Positions 54,600-63,212 are shown, counted from the first letter of the stretch. The stretch: 64,000 nt of DNA from Bog-473 sp963725895 (GCA_963725895.1 CAVSAJ010000001.1:2666001-2730000), one strand, 5' to 3'. A program made the numbers and translations. The notes: generated from the letters alone by a model not told the origin.

Positions 54600-55361
54600 C
54601 TAGGTTTTCCTCCCTTCACGCGCCTCTTTCATCCGGAACGACTCGCCTTCGGTGACGACGAGCACGTTGTGATGGAGCAGCCGGTCGAGCAGGCTGACAG
54701 CCGTTGACTGCTCGGGCAGGAAGCGACCCCAGTCCTCGAAGGGCCAGTGCGAGGCGATGCCGAGGGAGCGACGTTCGTAGGCCGCCGAGACGAGGCGGAA
54801 GAAGAGCTGGGCCCCGGTGTGGTCCATGGGCGCGAAGCCGATCTCGTCGATCAGGATCAGGTCGGCTTTGAGGATCCCCTCGAGGACGCGGCCGACCGAG
54901 TTGTCGGCCAGTCCTCGATAGAGGGTCTCGACCAACTCCACGGCACTGAAGTAGCGGACCTTGAAGCCGGCGTCGATCGCCGAGTGACCGAGGGCGATGA
55001 GCAGGTGGCTCTTGCCGGTGCCGGCGGGACCGACCAGGCAGAGATTCTCCTTCGCCCGCACCCATTCGAGGCTCGAGAGGTAGTCGAAGGTGCTCTGCTG
55101 CACGGAGGAGGCTCGCACGTCGAACTCATCAAGCGTCTTGGTCACCGGGAAGGCGGCCACCCGCAACCGGTTCGCCGCGTTGGAGGCGTCACGCGAGGCG
55201 ATCTCGGCCTCGACGAGCGTGCGCAAGAACTCCTCGGGCCTCCAGCGCTGCGTCTTGGCGATCACCAACAACTCGGGCGAGAGCGAACGCATGGCCCGGA
55301 GCCGGAGCCGTCGCAGCCCGGCCTCGATGTCGGCGGGCAGTGGCGAAGGGGCGGTGCTCAC
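54600..55361 (-). CDS. istB: IS21 helper ATPase IstB
   Basis: 253 residues. AAA+ features: Walker A GPAGTGKS (111-118), Walker B LILIDE (168-173) and a DnaA/DnaC-like core with SLGIASHWPFEDWGRFLPEQSTAVSLLDRLLHHNVLVVTEGESFR. IstB assists IstA in target selection and strand transfer. Its start overlaps the end of istA (ATGA at 55358-55361). Confidence 0.93.
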   Translation of the reverse strand: MSTAPSPLPADIEAGLRRLRLRAMRSLSPELLVIAKTQRWRPEEFLRTLVEAEIASRDASNAANRLRVAAFPVTKTLDEFDVRASSVQQSTFDYLSSLEWVRAKENLCLVGPAGTGKSHLLIALGHSAIDAGFKVRYFSAVELVETLYRGLADNSVGRVLEGILKADLILIDEIGFAPMDHTGAQLFFRLVSAAYERRSLGIASHWPFEDWGRFLPEQSTAVSLLDRLLHHNVLVVTEGESFRMKEAREGRKT

Positions 55362-56866
55362 GACTGCTCGCCGATGGCGTAGTCGCTCAGCGAGCGCGTC
55401 GGCACGAGGGGCAGCTCGACGATGAGGGCCTCGCCCGGAGCGGCCGGACGCGGGACCCCGGTGCCGGCCGCGATGATCGAACGCACGTCGTGGGCACGGA
55501 AGCGCCCGAAGGAGGCGGCCCGTTCGAGCGCGGCGAGGAGCACCTCTTTGCCATGGGCCGCTTCGAGCTGGGTCAGCTCGGCGAGGTCGCCCTTAAGTGA
55601 GGTGATGCCCCGGGCCGCCGCTCCCTTGATGAAGGACTCCGCGGCGGGCCCGAGCGCGCAGAATGCCTTCTCGGCACTGGTCTTGGGACGCACCGCCCGG
55701 GTGGGCACGGGCCGCGGTCCGCCATAGTGCTCGTCGAGCACCGACGTCTCACCAGGGGCAACGAGGGCGTGTTCGGCGATGATCTCGCCCAAGAAGACGA
55801 CGAGGACCCGGCCGTCTTGGACGACGAGCTCGACCTGGCGCCCGATGTGGACGGTGGGCACCGAGTAGCGGGCCGATCCGAAGCGCACGCAGCTGAGCCG
55901 GTCGACCTTGCGCACCACCAGCTTGCCGATGCTGGCTCGCAGGGACGGCAGCATCCCCATCACACAGAGCTCTTTGACCAACCGCTCGGTGGGGATGGCG
56001 CAGATCTCGCTGTGTTCCACGGCGTTGACCTCGTTGCACCACCTCAGGCCCAACTCGTTCGCCCTCGAGAGGTCGGCGACGCTGAGCTCGCCCGGGATCA
56101 TGAGGTCGGACTTCACGTAGCCGACGAGGTTCTCGACCAACCCTTTGGACTCTGGATCGGCCCCTTGACAGAAGTCGGGCCGGAACCCGTAGTGGGTGGC
56201 AAAGCGCACGTAGGCCGGGGTCGGGACGACGAGTCCGGCGACGGTGTCGCCCTTGAGGCATCCCATGCGGTCGGTCAACGCCGTCTTGGGCACGCCGCCC
56301 AGGTACTCGAAGCACCGGGCGAGCGCGGTCATGGTCGCCTCGGCGCCGAGGTTGTCGGCGAAGTAGACGAAGCGCATCCTGCTCCAGGCCAGCACGGCGC
56401 AGAAGACGAACAGTGGGCCGATCTCGCCCCAGTCGAAGACCACCATGTCGCCCGGTGTCCAGATGCCCGGGCGCCTGCCGCGGTGATGCTGCGCCCGCCA
56501 CTGCGTCTTCACCTCGGCCACGAGTCGGCGGAAGTTGCGCGCGGAGCCGGTGTAGCCGGCCGCTCGGGCGATGGGGAGCAGCCGTTTGGCCGACATTTTC
56601 CCCTTGGTCCGTGCCACCCGTTCGATTACGACGTCTCTGACGACGTCGTAGTTGTGCTCGACGACGGCGACCTCGCCCTTTTCGGCCGCCTGAGCGGCCA
56701 GCACGGAGCGTTTCACCGTCTTGGGCGTCGTCCCGCAGATCTCTGCGGTGGCCCGATAGCTGCCCACCTCTCGATAGGCGGCATGCATGTCCATGTGTTC
56801 CCTCACTGATTTCATTGAGACGTCCCTTGGTCGGTGCGGCGGTTCGGTTAGCACCGCCACCGTCAC
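55358..56866 (-). CDS. istA: IS21 transposase IstA
   Basis: 502 residues (an in-frame ATG at 56815 is an alternative start). An N-terminal HTH (YREVGSYRATAEICGTTPKTVKRSV) precedes the rve/DDE core. MVVFDWGEIGPLFVFCAVLAWSRMRFVYF has the first Asp, PKTALTDRMGCLK the second, and CQGADPESKGLVENLVGYVKSDL the Glu. A C-terminal Mu-type beta-barrel region follows (RKVDRLSCVRFGSARYSVPTVHIGRQVELVVQDGRVLVVF). The triad is intact, so the element looks functional. Confidence 0.93.
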   Translation of the reverse strand: MTVAVLTEPPHRPRDVSMKSVREHMDMHAAYREVGSYRATAEICGTTPKTVKRSVLAAQAAEKGEVAVVEHNYDVVRDVVIERVARTKGKMSAKRLLPIARAAGYTGSARNFRRLVAEVKTQWRAQHHRGRRPGIWTPGDMVVFDWGEIGPLFVFCAVLAWSRMRFVYFADNLGAEATMTALARCFEYLGGVPKTALTDRMGCLKGDTVAGLVVPTPAYVRFATHYGFRPDFCQGADPESKGLVENLVGYVKSDLMIPGELSVADLSRANELGLRWCNEVNAVEHSEICAIPTERLVKELCVMGMLPSLRASIGKLVVRKVDRLSCVRFGSARYSVPTVHIGRQVELVVQDGRVLVVFLGEIIAEHALVAPGETSVLDEHYGGPRPVPTRAVRPKTSAEKAFCALGPAAESFIKGAAARGITSLKGDLAELTQLEAAHGKEVLLAALERAASFGRFRAHDVRSIIAAGTGVPRPAAPGEALIVELPLVPTRSLSDYAIGEQS

Positions 56867-57423
56867 CGGCCAGGGGGCCTCGTTGGTGGATCCTTCAGTG
56901 AGGGGTGGGGACTTCTCGTGGCCAAAAGTGGGGACTTTTCATGGCCACCAGCGGGGACCTCAGCTGGCCATAATCGGGGACTTTTTCATGGCCACGGACA
57001 CCAGCCAACAGCTCAAGGGTGTCGTCGCTCAAGGTAAACCCGATGTCGCGAGCTGCACTACGAAGTGCAGATTTCACCAACCAGACGCCGAGAGGCTTTA
57101 TGGTCTCAAGAGCCAGCCAAATCCAGAAGCTCTTGGGAAAGTCGGACTTGAGATCCCGCGCTGCAACAGAGATGTTCCGGTCAAAGCCTCGCGTCTGATA
57201 ATCGAGGACGCTCCTTAACCAGTTCCTTACCTTCAGGGTCCAGCCGGTTAGTTGAGCCTGCTGCTGCATCCTTGAGCCTCCTCCGTGGGCTAACTAACTA
57301 AGGAACCAAGTCGTACGTGAGTTGTGATGCGGAAGGCCTACAAATGCGGGCTTCGATCGGACGTTGAAGCAACGGTCCAACAACAGGATCGCGCCGCCAA
57401 TCTTTCTTGTCAAGAATTAATCT

Positions 57424-57444
57424 TACGTTGGTGCCGCCAACGTA
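57424..57444 (+). promoter_or_regulatory. Palindrome and -10 element upstream of the XRE/ImmA operon
   Basis: TACGTTGG-TGCCG-CCAACGTA is a perfect 8-bp inverted repeat. It overlaps TATAGAAT (57443-57450), a likely -10 element about 40 nt before the GTG start at 57490. This is a plausible operator for the encoded XRE repressor. Confidence 0.55.
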
Positions 57445-57489
57445 TAGAATCCTTGACCGTGACGGAGCGGGCAGGAAGAGTGGGCATCG

Positions 57490-57819
57490 GTGGCGACGGC
57501 TCCGGATGAAGAGTTACACCGCAACTTTGGACTGTTACTTCGAGAGCGACGTGAACGCAACGGCCTGAGCCAAGAGTCCCTTGCGAAACTCGCCGAGATC
57601 AGCCGCACTTCAGTGGTGAACATCGAGCGAGGTCGACAGGGCGTATCTCTAGGTACCCTCTACCGGCTCTCCGGTGCCCTCAATTGTTCCCCAGCAGTTC
57701 TGTTGCCTGGAAGTGGCCCAGCTGAAAGCGTCGAGGTTCGGATCGGTCAGGCCTCAGAGGAAGAAGTGCATTTGCTATCTGTAATCAAGCAGCGCATGAA
57801 TAAGGATCCGCGATCATGA
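57490..57819 (+). CDS. XRE-family HTH regulator
   Basis: 109 residues from a GTG. The HTH is FGLLLRERRERNGLSQESLAKLAEISRTSVVNIERGRQGVSLGTLYRLSGALNCSPAVLLP, a canonical Cro/CI-type domain. The acidic C-terminal tail (ASEEEVHLLSVIKQRM) may contact the partner peptidase. It overlaps the ImmA gene by 4 nt (ATGA at 57816-57819). Such pairs keep mobile or stress genes off until the peptidase cleaves the repressor. Confidence 0.88.
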   Translation: MATAPDEELHRNFGLLLRERRERNGLSQESLAKLAEISRTSVVNIERGRQGVSLGTLYRLSGALNCSPAVLLPGSGPAESVEVRIGQASEEEVHLLSVIKQRMNKDPRS

Positions 57820-58382
57820 GCGTGCGAGCGGTTGGCCGAGAGCAGTCGGAACGAGCAGCAGCGAGATTCTTATCCCGCCATGATGTAGCTAAAGTTCCCG
57901 TAGACCCCTATGAGCTTGCTCAGCTTGAGGGGATCACTGTGTTGTTCGAGCACCTACCTCGCGACACTTCATCTTTGCTCCTAAGAGAGCCGTCCGGAGT
58001 GAAAGTGATTTGCGTCAACGCATCACATTCAGAAACTCGGAAGCGATTCAGTGTTGCCCATGAACTTGGCCATGCAACGCTTCACTTCGATGCACGGCCT
58101 CCCGCCGTCAGCGAAGCTGCCGTGAGTCGACCCCTAGAGGTTCTGTTTCGCGATGGAGCAGCGGCAGCAGGGACTGACCAGGTCGAGATCGACGCAAACA
58201 CCTTCGCTGCAGCGGTTCTGATGCCCACAGGCCTGGCTATCAACCACTTTCGGGCAAAGCTAAGTGAGACGCCGCTAGCTAGTACCGAGCGGGTGATCAA
58301 AGAGTTGGCAACCACCTTCGATGTGAGCCAACAGGCCATGAGCTACCGCCTGGTGAATTTGGGATTGGTGGATCCCGCCTGA
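57816..58382 (+). CDS. ImmA/IrrE-family metallopeptidase
   Basis: 188 residues. HELGH (82-86) is the zinc-binding HExxH motif and EIDANTFAAAVLMP (124-137) supplies the third ligand and the family's conserved helix. The C-terminus (VIKELATTFDVSQQAMSYRLVNLGLV) is a second, winged-HTH-like region common in this family. It probably cleaves the XRE regulator encoded just upstream in response to a signal. Confidence 0.88.
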   Translation: MSVRAVGREQSERAAARFLSRHDVAKVPVDPYELAQLEGITVLFEHLPRDTSSLLLREPSGVKVICVNASHSETRKRFSVAHELGHATLHFDARPPAVSEAAVSRPLEVLFRDGAAAAGTDQVEIDANTFAAAVLMPTGLAINHFRAKLSETPLASTERVIKELATTFDVSQQAMSYRLVNLGLVDPA

Positions 58383-58917
58383 GGAACTCTGGTGCGGCTA
58401 TGAACGGGTCGGGTACGTTGCCGACTAAGAACGGCTAAGAGCGCATTAGTTCACGCCGACTGAGGTAACACACCCGCGTGACGGTTGTAACCCGTGCCGG
58501 CCCGTTTGGGCGCGGGAGAATTCAGACTGGGAAGCATCCCCTGCGCTCTGGGGCGGAGCGAGGGAAAGTGAATTGGTATACAGCACGTTGAACTACCTGA
58601 CGACACCAATTATCAACGTGTCATAGCCCTCGCAAGTAGCCCAACTCGGCAAAACAAGAGGTCAAGCCACCGAGCATGATTTCCGGCCGGGCGCTGGTTA
58701 GACAATTCTCTTCCCGGTTCGACGCAATACGTTGACAATGCAGTTGGCCTTAGTCAGTGTCCAAAGTGCATCACAATTCCTCCCCGCGATGCCTTTTGGG
58801 AAGAGGGGGCAGTTCCTATGCACTCGTGTCGCGCGTTACTCGCGGTGTGCGCTAGCTGGGCGTTGGTTTTCGATGCTTTCAGTCGGCCCTCGCGTCTTCC
58901 GGGGAGGGGCAGCCCCA
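58383..58917. other. Intergenic region
   Basis: About 530 bases without a supported gene. It contains a GC-rich inverted element near 58525-58560 (CCCCTGCGCTCTGGGG) of unknown role. A frame from 58732 is in phase with the next gene but its composition is not gene-like. Confidence 0.35.
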
Positions 58918-59523
58918 ATGATCGTCGGTTCACGTCGGTCAATGTCAGTGGTCGGATGCCGGCCGGCTATAAGGAGCCTCCTAGGACTCCTTCCGCTGGT
59001 AACCGTAACTTTCTCCCTTGTTTTGACTTCAACGGCGGGCGCCGTTGGGGGTGGTGGAGTGCCGACCACCGCGCTGAGCGGTCATTCAACGACGTCCTCA
59101 ACCCCGACTGCGTCCACGTCAACGACCAAAACGACCATCAGTCCCAGGCCAGCTAGCGCATCACACAGCGAAGAGGGTCCATTTGCGCTTCATGCGGCGA
59201 TCCCGCCTACTGACCCTCCGACACCTCCAGGACCAGGTTCGAGTTCAGAGGCCTCGCCTCGGGCGCCGGCCGTGCATTCCATGCTCCAGCCCGATGTCTC
59301 CTATCCAGACGGGGAGATATATGCCTCCGTTGGTGACTCTGACGTCGACATTTACGACCCGTCGACCGGAGACCTTGAATCAACGCTCGACGATGGGACG
59401 GATGAGCCCTATACCACCGGTAGCGCCTTCGACTCGCATGGAAACTTCTACGTCACTGACGACACGAACGGTGAAATCAGTGAATACGACAGCTCCGGCG
59501 ATGGTCTTAGCCATACGAGCTAA
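58918..59523 (+). CDS. Secreted protein with truncated propeller-like domain
   Basis: 201 residues from an ATG with GGGGAGGGG about 9 nt upstream. The signal peptide (MIVGSRRSMSVVG..., then SLLGLLPLVTVTFSLVLTSTAGAV) is followed by a Thr/Ser/Pro linker. The end reads YASVGDSDVDIYDPSTGDLESTLDDGTDEPYTTGSAFDSHGNFYVTDDTNGEISEYDSSG, one or two NHL/SMP-30-like blades. A propeller needs more blades, so the gene is probably truncated or frameshifted near 59520. Confidence 0.6.
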   Translation: MIVGSRRSMSVVGCRPAIRSLLGLLPLVTVTFSLVLTSTAGAVGGGGVPTTALSGHSTTSSTPTASTSTTKTTISPRPASASHSEEGPFALHAAIPPTDPPTPPGPGSSSEASPRAPAVHSMLQPDVSYPDGEIYASVGDSDVDIYDPSTGDLESTLDDGTDEPYTTGSAFDSHGNFYVTDDTNGEISEYDSSGDGLSHTS

Positions 59524-59801
59524 CCGTACTCCTCACCTAAGCCGTAATGCAAAGCTATATCCGCCCGACTGAAATTTTAAATGAACACACCCTGTCGGGA
59601 GCTAACTGACCCGCCAAAGTAAGTTTTTGATTGCCTCGAGATCGCACCGATTCATTGCCGGACCATCCCTCGATCCGATGCGCTGCGGATTCCCGAATTA
59701 GATCGGTTGGGAGAGCGGCAGGCAGCTGAAGGATAAGGACCCTGATCGCCCAGAACCAGGATTCCGGTTGTGTAGAACGGAGATTCGGCGCCCAAGCCTG
59801 T

Positions 59802-60080
59802 CTATTGGCGGAGGCGGTCGCGCAATGCTCCCAGCAACAAAACCATCTGCTCGGGAGTCCCGTCCCGGGTTGCGCGACGGATCACGTAGCCCAGGTATTT
59901 ATCCTCATCGAGGCGATCAATCTCGCCCAGCCAACCCAGCACTTCGTCGAGGTTGATCCCCCGGTCGGACGGCCTTATCTCAACGGGCCGCCTCAGATCC
60001 GCACTTTGGGACGGACCTTCATCTAGCAGCGTCGGCTGCGATGCCGTGTTCACGGTTTTGGTGGTCCCAGAGCGACTCAA
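59802..60080 (-). CDS. Hypothetical protein in a small HTH operon
   Basis: 92 residues; helical C-terminus (NLDEVLGWLGEIDRLDEDKYLGYVIRRATRDGTPEQMVLLLGALRDRL). No family recognised. It is 7 bp downstream of the next minus-strand gene and is probably the third gene of an operon starting at 60770. Confidence 0.45.
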   Translation of the reverse strand: MSRSGTTKTVNTASQPTLLDEGPSQSADLRRPVEIRPSDRGINLDEVLGWLGEIDRLDEDKYLGYVIRRATRDGTPEQMVLLLGALRDRLRQ

Positions 60081-60087
60081 TCCCCGC

Positions 60088-60327
60088 CTACACCTCCGCC
60101 GGAGGAGGTTGGTCGGTGGCGATCAGACCGACCTCACGTGAGATAGCGAGCAGGACAGTCTCCGGAACTTGATCCCCGCGTTCCAGACTCTTTACGCAGG
60201 CCTCAATGAACAGCAGCTTGAGGTGATGCCGGGCTTCAGTTTCGGAAGGCGATCGAGCGCCATCTGGTGGTGATTGTTCCTGTTCAATAACGCCAACAAT
60301 TGTCTCATGAACTGGACTTTTCGGCAA
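60088..60327 (-). CDS. Small protein sharing a module with the upstream HTH protein
   Basis: 79 residues. ACVKSLERGDQVPETVLLAISREVGL matches ACMKCLDRGGTLPDWMLEAISRYVGL at the C-terminus of the HTH protein 23 bp upstream, so the two carry the same short helical module. The rest is charged and probably disordered. Unknown function. Confidence 0.5.
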   Translation of the reverse strand: MPKSPVHETIVGVIEQEQSPPDGARSPSETEARHHLKLLFIEACVKSLERGDQVPETVLLAISREVGLIATDQPPPAEV

Positions 60328-60350
60328 CGGGTCGGAGGGTTCGGCCTGAG

Positions 60351-60770
60351 CTAGCTGGCACCCCCGGGCCCATTGATATCGCCGAGGGGCAAACCGACAT
60401 ACCGGCTGATCGCCTCGAGCATCCAGTCTGGAAGGGTCCCGCCGCGATCAAGACACTTCATGCAGGCCTTTACCCACTTGTCACGCATAGCCACACTGTG
60501 TGGGCTTGCATTGGGCTCATTGATCCCCGGGTGAAGGTCGATAACCTCTGCGCCGGCATCTTGTTCTAACGGTTCTCCAGCAAGTTCAGCCCGAATGACT
60601 TGCAGCATGTCTCGCCGGCAGGGCGCACCCTTTTCCCAGCGTGCAACCGATTGCTGGGTTACACCTAGCCGAATCGCCAACTGATTCTGGCTCAGCCTGT
60701 GGCGCCCTCGGTGTTCGCGAAGCGCTGTGGCGAGGTCGGAGTTGCCGAGCTTGAAGCTGGTGGACTGCAT
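60351..60770 (-). CDS. XRE-family HTH protein
   Basis: 139 residues from the ATG at 60770; an ATG at 60797 is upstream of a likely -10 box and so is less probable. LATALREHRGRHRLSQNQLAIRLGVTQQSVARWEKGAPCRRDMLQVIRAELAG is a Cro/CI-type HTH. The C-terminal RDKWVKACMKCLDRGGTLPDWMLEAISRYVGLPLGD is duplicated in the next gene. TATAAC (60786-60781, minus) lies 10 nt before the start, giving a very short leader. Confidence 0.7.
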   Translation of the reverse strand: MQSTSFKLGNSDLATALREHRGRHRLSQNQLAIRLGVTQQSVARWEKGAPCRRDMLQVIRAELAGEPLEQDAGAEVIDLHPGINEPNASPHSVAMRDKWVKACMKCLDRGGTLPDWMLEAISRYVGLPLGDINGPGGAS

Positions 60771-60784
60771 CACACTCTCTGTTA

Positions 60785-60816
60785 TATCATTACCCAACAG
60801 TGTGAAGGCAATGATA
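60785..60816 (-). promoter_or_regulatory. Inverted repeat at the HTH operon promoter
   Basis: TATCATT (60785-60791) and AATGATA (60810-60816) form a 7-bp inverted repeat with an 18-nt gap, overlapping the TATAAC -10 element of the minus-strand HTH gene. Likely the autoregulatory site of the XRE protein. Confidence 0.45.
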
Positions 60817-60906
60817 CACCCAAAGTTATAACCCTCAAGCTACACGCTTGTTGTTCATGGGTGGGGGATGGGTGTCTGGAGCAGTTTCGGGTGGAGCTGA
60901 TGCTGC

Positions 60907-61377
60907 ATGACCGTTTCAGAGGGTTTCAGTAGACCTGTCGGAGGAGACAGAGTGGCTTCCGACCTGGTGTTATACATTCGCAGCTCCGACGATGTCGCAA
61001 GCTCTGGGGTGACGTGTGAAGCCGGTCGTTCTTGGGGCGACACCATCGACATACTCGCCACTGACGACCCCATCCAGCTACTGAAGCAGCACTCGGCAGC
61101 CTACGGGTCGCTGCGCAAGAAGTTCCATTTCGACGTTGAGATGACATCCAAGTCTCCGGTCAAATCCATAGAGATGACGGTAACCCGGTGGTCGACCCGG
61201 ATCACCATCACCGGCCTGAACCGCAAGGTCACGGGAGGCGAAAAACGCGAGCTGGTACGCGTCCTGCGAAGACGAACAGCCAAGCGACTGGGCGCCATTC
61301 TCGGGATGCTGATGACCGGACTGCTCGCGGTGGCGACGATCGCGGGCCTTCTGCTTGCTGTGCATTTCAAGCCCTAG
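60907..61377 (+). CDS. Hypothetical protein with C-terminal membrane helix
   Basis: 156 residues. The soluble part is alpha/beta (DDPIQLLKQHSAAYGSLRKKFHFDVEMTSKSPVKSIEMTVTRWSTRITITGLNRKVTGGEKRELVRVLRRRTAKRL). It ends in one hydrophobic helix (GAILGMLMTGLLAVATIAGLLLAVHF), so it is likely tail-anchored with the domain in the cytoplasm. No family recognised. Confidence 0.55.
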   Translation: MTVSEGFSRPVGGDRVASDLVLYIRSSDDVASSGVTCEAGRSWGDTIDILATDDPIQLLKQHSAAYGSLRKKFHFDVEMTSKSPVKSIEMTVTRWSTRITITGLNRKVTGGEKRELVRVLRRRTAKRLGAILGMLMTGLLAVATIAGLLLAVHFKP

Positions 61378-61500
61378 TGACTACACGCCACCCGAAATTC
61401 TTGGAAACAGTCCTGTTCCAGCTTCCGGATATCGCTTCCGTCAAATCCCTCGATCGCGAAAACTCTGCCGAAATTCGAATAAGGACTAACCTCACTCTGC

Positions 61501-61971
61501 TTGAGTCACGCTGAAGAAGTCGCCCAGCTTGCCTACGAAACGGCATTGCGATCGGACGATCTTTTTCGCGATTCTGTAAAAGCATTCAGAATACTTACTG
61601 CGCTGGTCCTCACGTCTGGCAACACCGCAATCGGGCTAATCGTCGCGCTGGGAATCAACCGCCACGTACGAAATCACCCGATCTCTCTGGCTATAGCTCT
61701 AGGAGCATCCTCTCTGTTCTTCTTTGGTTCCATTGTTGCCGCTGGTATGCGCAGCGGATTTTTCCGGATTCAGAGCGTTGATTCGGTTATGGAGGTTCAA
61801 AGTCAGAACACAGTCCCGCAGGTTCGCCTGATGCTTGCAGAAGCGATTCAGGATGCCGTGGCGTCTGGCATCCAATCCCTGACCCGGTGGACTCGATTCC
61901 TTCAAGTTGTGCTGGTTTTCCTCGGGATCGCGCTTGGCGCCTGGATTACTGTGATCATTCAAACGCAATAG
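61501..61971 (+). CDS. Hypothetical three-helix membrane protein
   Basis: 156 residues from a TTG. Helices at about 32-53, 62-82 and 134-153 (ILTALVLTSGNTAIGLIVALGI, SLAIALGASSLFFFGSIVAAGM, FLQVVLVFLGIALGAWITVII). A helical loop lies between the second and third. No family could be named. It abuts the next small gene. Confidence 0.55.
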   Translation: MSHAEEVAQLAYETALRSDDLFRDSVKAFRILTALVLTSGNTAIGLIVALGINRHVRNHPISLAIALGASSLFFFGSIVAAGMRSGFFRIQSVDSVMEVQSQNTVPQVRLMLAEAIQDAVASGIQSLTRWTRFLQVVLVFLGIALGAWITVIIQTQ

Positions 61972-62172
61972 GTGCTCAGAAAAGATTCTATGGACGAAGA
62001 CCAAGAGCAGGCCCAAGAAGCCTCAAACTCAGTAGCGGACGAGGCGCCCGCGGAACTGCCCCAAGAGAACGAGCTTCGATCCCGTGTTCCCGGAATCAAG
62101 AACCTCAAATTGTTGGGTTCAAAAGTATCGGAGGATCCTCAGAGTCCAACTGCTGAGTCCGACGGAACGTAG
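61972..62172 (+). CDS. Small acidic protein
   Basis: 66 residues from a GTG (ATG at 61990 possible), immediately after the membrane protein. It is Glu/Asp/Gln-rich and probably disordered apart from LRSRVPGIKNLKLLGSK. The stop overlaps the convergent gene by 34 nt. Confidence 0.4.
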   Translation: MLRKDSMDEDQEQAQEASNSVADEAPAELPQENELRSRVPGIKNLKLLGSKVSEDPQSPTAESDGT

Positions 62173-63212
62173 CGCTTCATCTTTGCCGCGAGCGTCTCAC
62201 TAATCTCGAGTTCGGACCATCGACCGCTGTCCATACAGGTCAATTCGCAAGGGATCAGCCGAGATTCCTGGTCAGTTCCGACCCAACCGGGCTCCTGAAT
62301 CTGTACTAGTCCCGGCATTTGCACGATCAGTCGATTCGTACTCCGCGCCGGACTGCCGGCATCAAGGACTGCTTGCGCAACGACCGGTTTTCCAACGGAA
62401 CCTCGCCGAGCTCGTTCGACAGCTTCGATCACCCAGACGAATCGAGGTAACCGGGCCAGATTGACGGCACCACGAGCGACTTGATCCGAGCACCGCATTC
62501 CGAAACTCAATTTGTAATCCGCCGATGTGGTCGCATAGCTCCGGATGGCCAATTTGTGGGTATCGATTTTCTGCTTCAGTTGGTTGAGAGTACGAACGAA
62601 GAACTGGAGCGTCGATTCATTCCAGTGGCCAAAGATCTTACGCAGCCGATCTTGTCCTAATGCGAGGTCAAGCGTGCTCACTATCGCTGCCGCGCCGTGT
62701 TCTTCGGCCTCGGCGCCGCTCAACCAGAGGCCATGCGGCAACGGAGCTATTGCAAATTCGCTCGAGCTCGATGTCTCGGTGCTCGATGCCAATAGCGACA
62801 AGCTAAGGACTTCCTGAACGGATACAAGGCGATAGGGCCCTCGTTGGTCGTCATGAACAATGAAGGCGGCTATGCGATCGGCATCCGGTTGACTGAGATT
62901 CACACTGGACACCGAGTCCGTCGTACCTTTTTCGGCCATGTCAATGTTCGGCTCGTGATAACTCTCGAATTGAGTGTCGGCCGATATATGCCTTTGGCGC
63001 AGATAGCCGCAAACTGCCAGCGCGTGATCGCCGGTTGTAATAATTACCGCGAGGCCTGAGTTCAAGTAGCGGCACACCCACGTTGAGAGGACCTCTTGCC
63101 ACCAATCATCTGCGGCGTAGTTCTCGACAGCGTCACGATGAAACCACTGTCTGCTGGGAAGATCGATAGATCTTGGACGCGAATTGACCCACATCGATCT
63201 GTTCCGGCCCAA
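62139..63212 (-). CDS. C-terminal part of a papain-like protein (probably split by a frameshift)
   Basis: 357 codons from 63212, or later starts. The first residues are probably not translated from here. WWQEVLSTWVCRYLNSGLAVIITTGDHALAVCGYLRQ matches the second half of a papain/C39-like peptidase, where the His of GDHALAVCGY would pair with the Cys encoded in the upstream frame. The remainder (about 240 residues, with PLPHGLWLSGAEAEEHGAAAIVSTLDLAL and RFVWVIEAVERARRGSVGKPVVAQAVLDAGSP) is not recognised. It overlaps the preceding frame by 80 nt, as expected if one gene was broken near 63145-63165. Confidence 0.55.
   Translation of the reverse strand: MGRNRSMWVNSRPRSIDLPSRQWFHRDAVENYAADDWWQEVLSTWVCRYLNSGLAVIITTGDHALAVCGYLRQRHISADTQFESYHEPNIDMAEKGTTDSVSSVNLSQPDADRIAAFIVHDDQRGPYRLVSVQEVLSLSLLASSTETSSSSEFAIAPLPHGLWLSGAEAEEHGAAAIVSTLDLALGQDRLRKIFGHWNESTLQFFVRTLNQLKQKIDTHKLAIRSYATTSADYKLSFGMRCSDQVARGAVNLARLPRFVWVIEAVERARRGSVGKPVVAQAVLDAGSPARSTNRLIVQMPGLVQIQEPGWVGTDQESRLIPCELTCMDSGRWSELEISETLAAKMKRYVPSDSAVGL

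Larger units (their letters stand above)
54520..57000 (-). mobile_element. IS21-family insertion sequence, 2481 bp
   Basis: The ends are TGTCCGTGGCCA at 54520-54531 and its exact complement at 56989-57000. Inner inverted repeats at 54546-54574 and 56900-56928 (CTTTTGGCCACSAGAAGTCC...) match in 28 of 29 bases. The multiple GTGGCCA and GTCCCC words are the usual repeated binding sites at IS21 tips. The element is flanked by a 5-bp direct repeat CCAGC (54515-54519 and 57001-57005). istA and istB overlap by 4 nt and are complete. Confidence 0.92.
54487..57269 (-). pseudogene. 98-residue gene split by the IS21 element
   Basis: The 5' part (57269-57006) encodes QQQAQLTGWTLKVRNWLRSV to DDTLELLAG. 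Removing the IS21 element and one copy of its CCAGC duplication joins this exactly to bases 54514-54487, which add VAVDALLA and a stop. The uninterrupted gene would encode 98 residues, mostly helical with an amphipathic FWIWLALETIKPLGVWLVKSALRS segment. In the present sequence the frame reads on through the IS end to a stop at 56895. Function unknown. Confidence 0.75.

Noticed and set aside
58525..58560. Structured RNA or terminator at CCCCTGCGCTCTGGGG
   Set aside because: The stem is only four to five pairs and no T-run or known riboswitch core is present.
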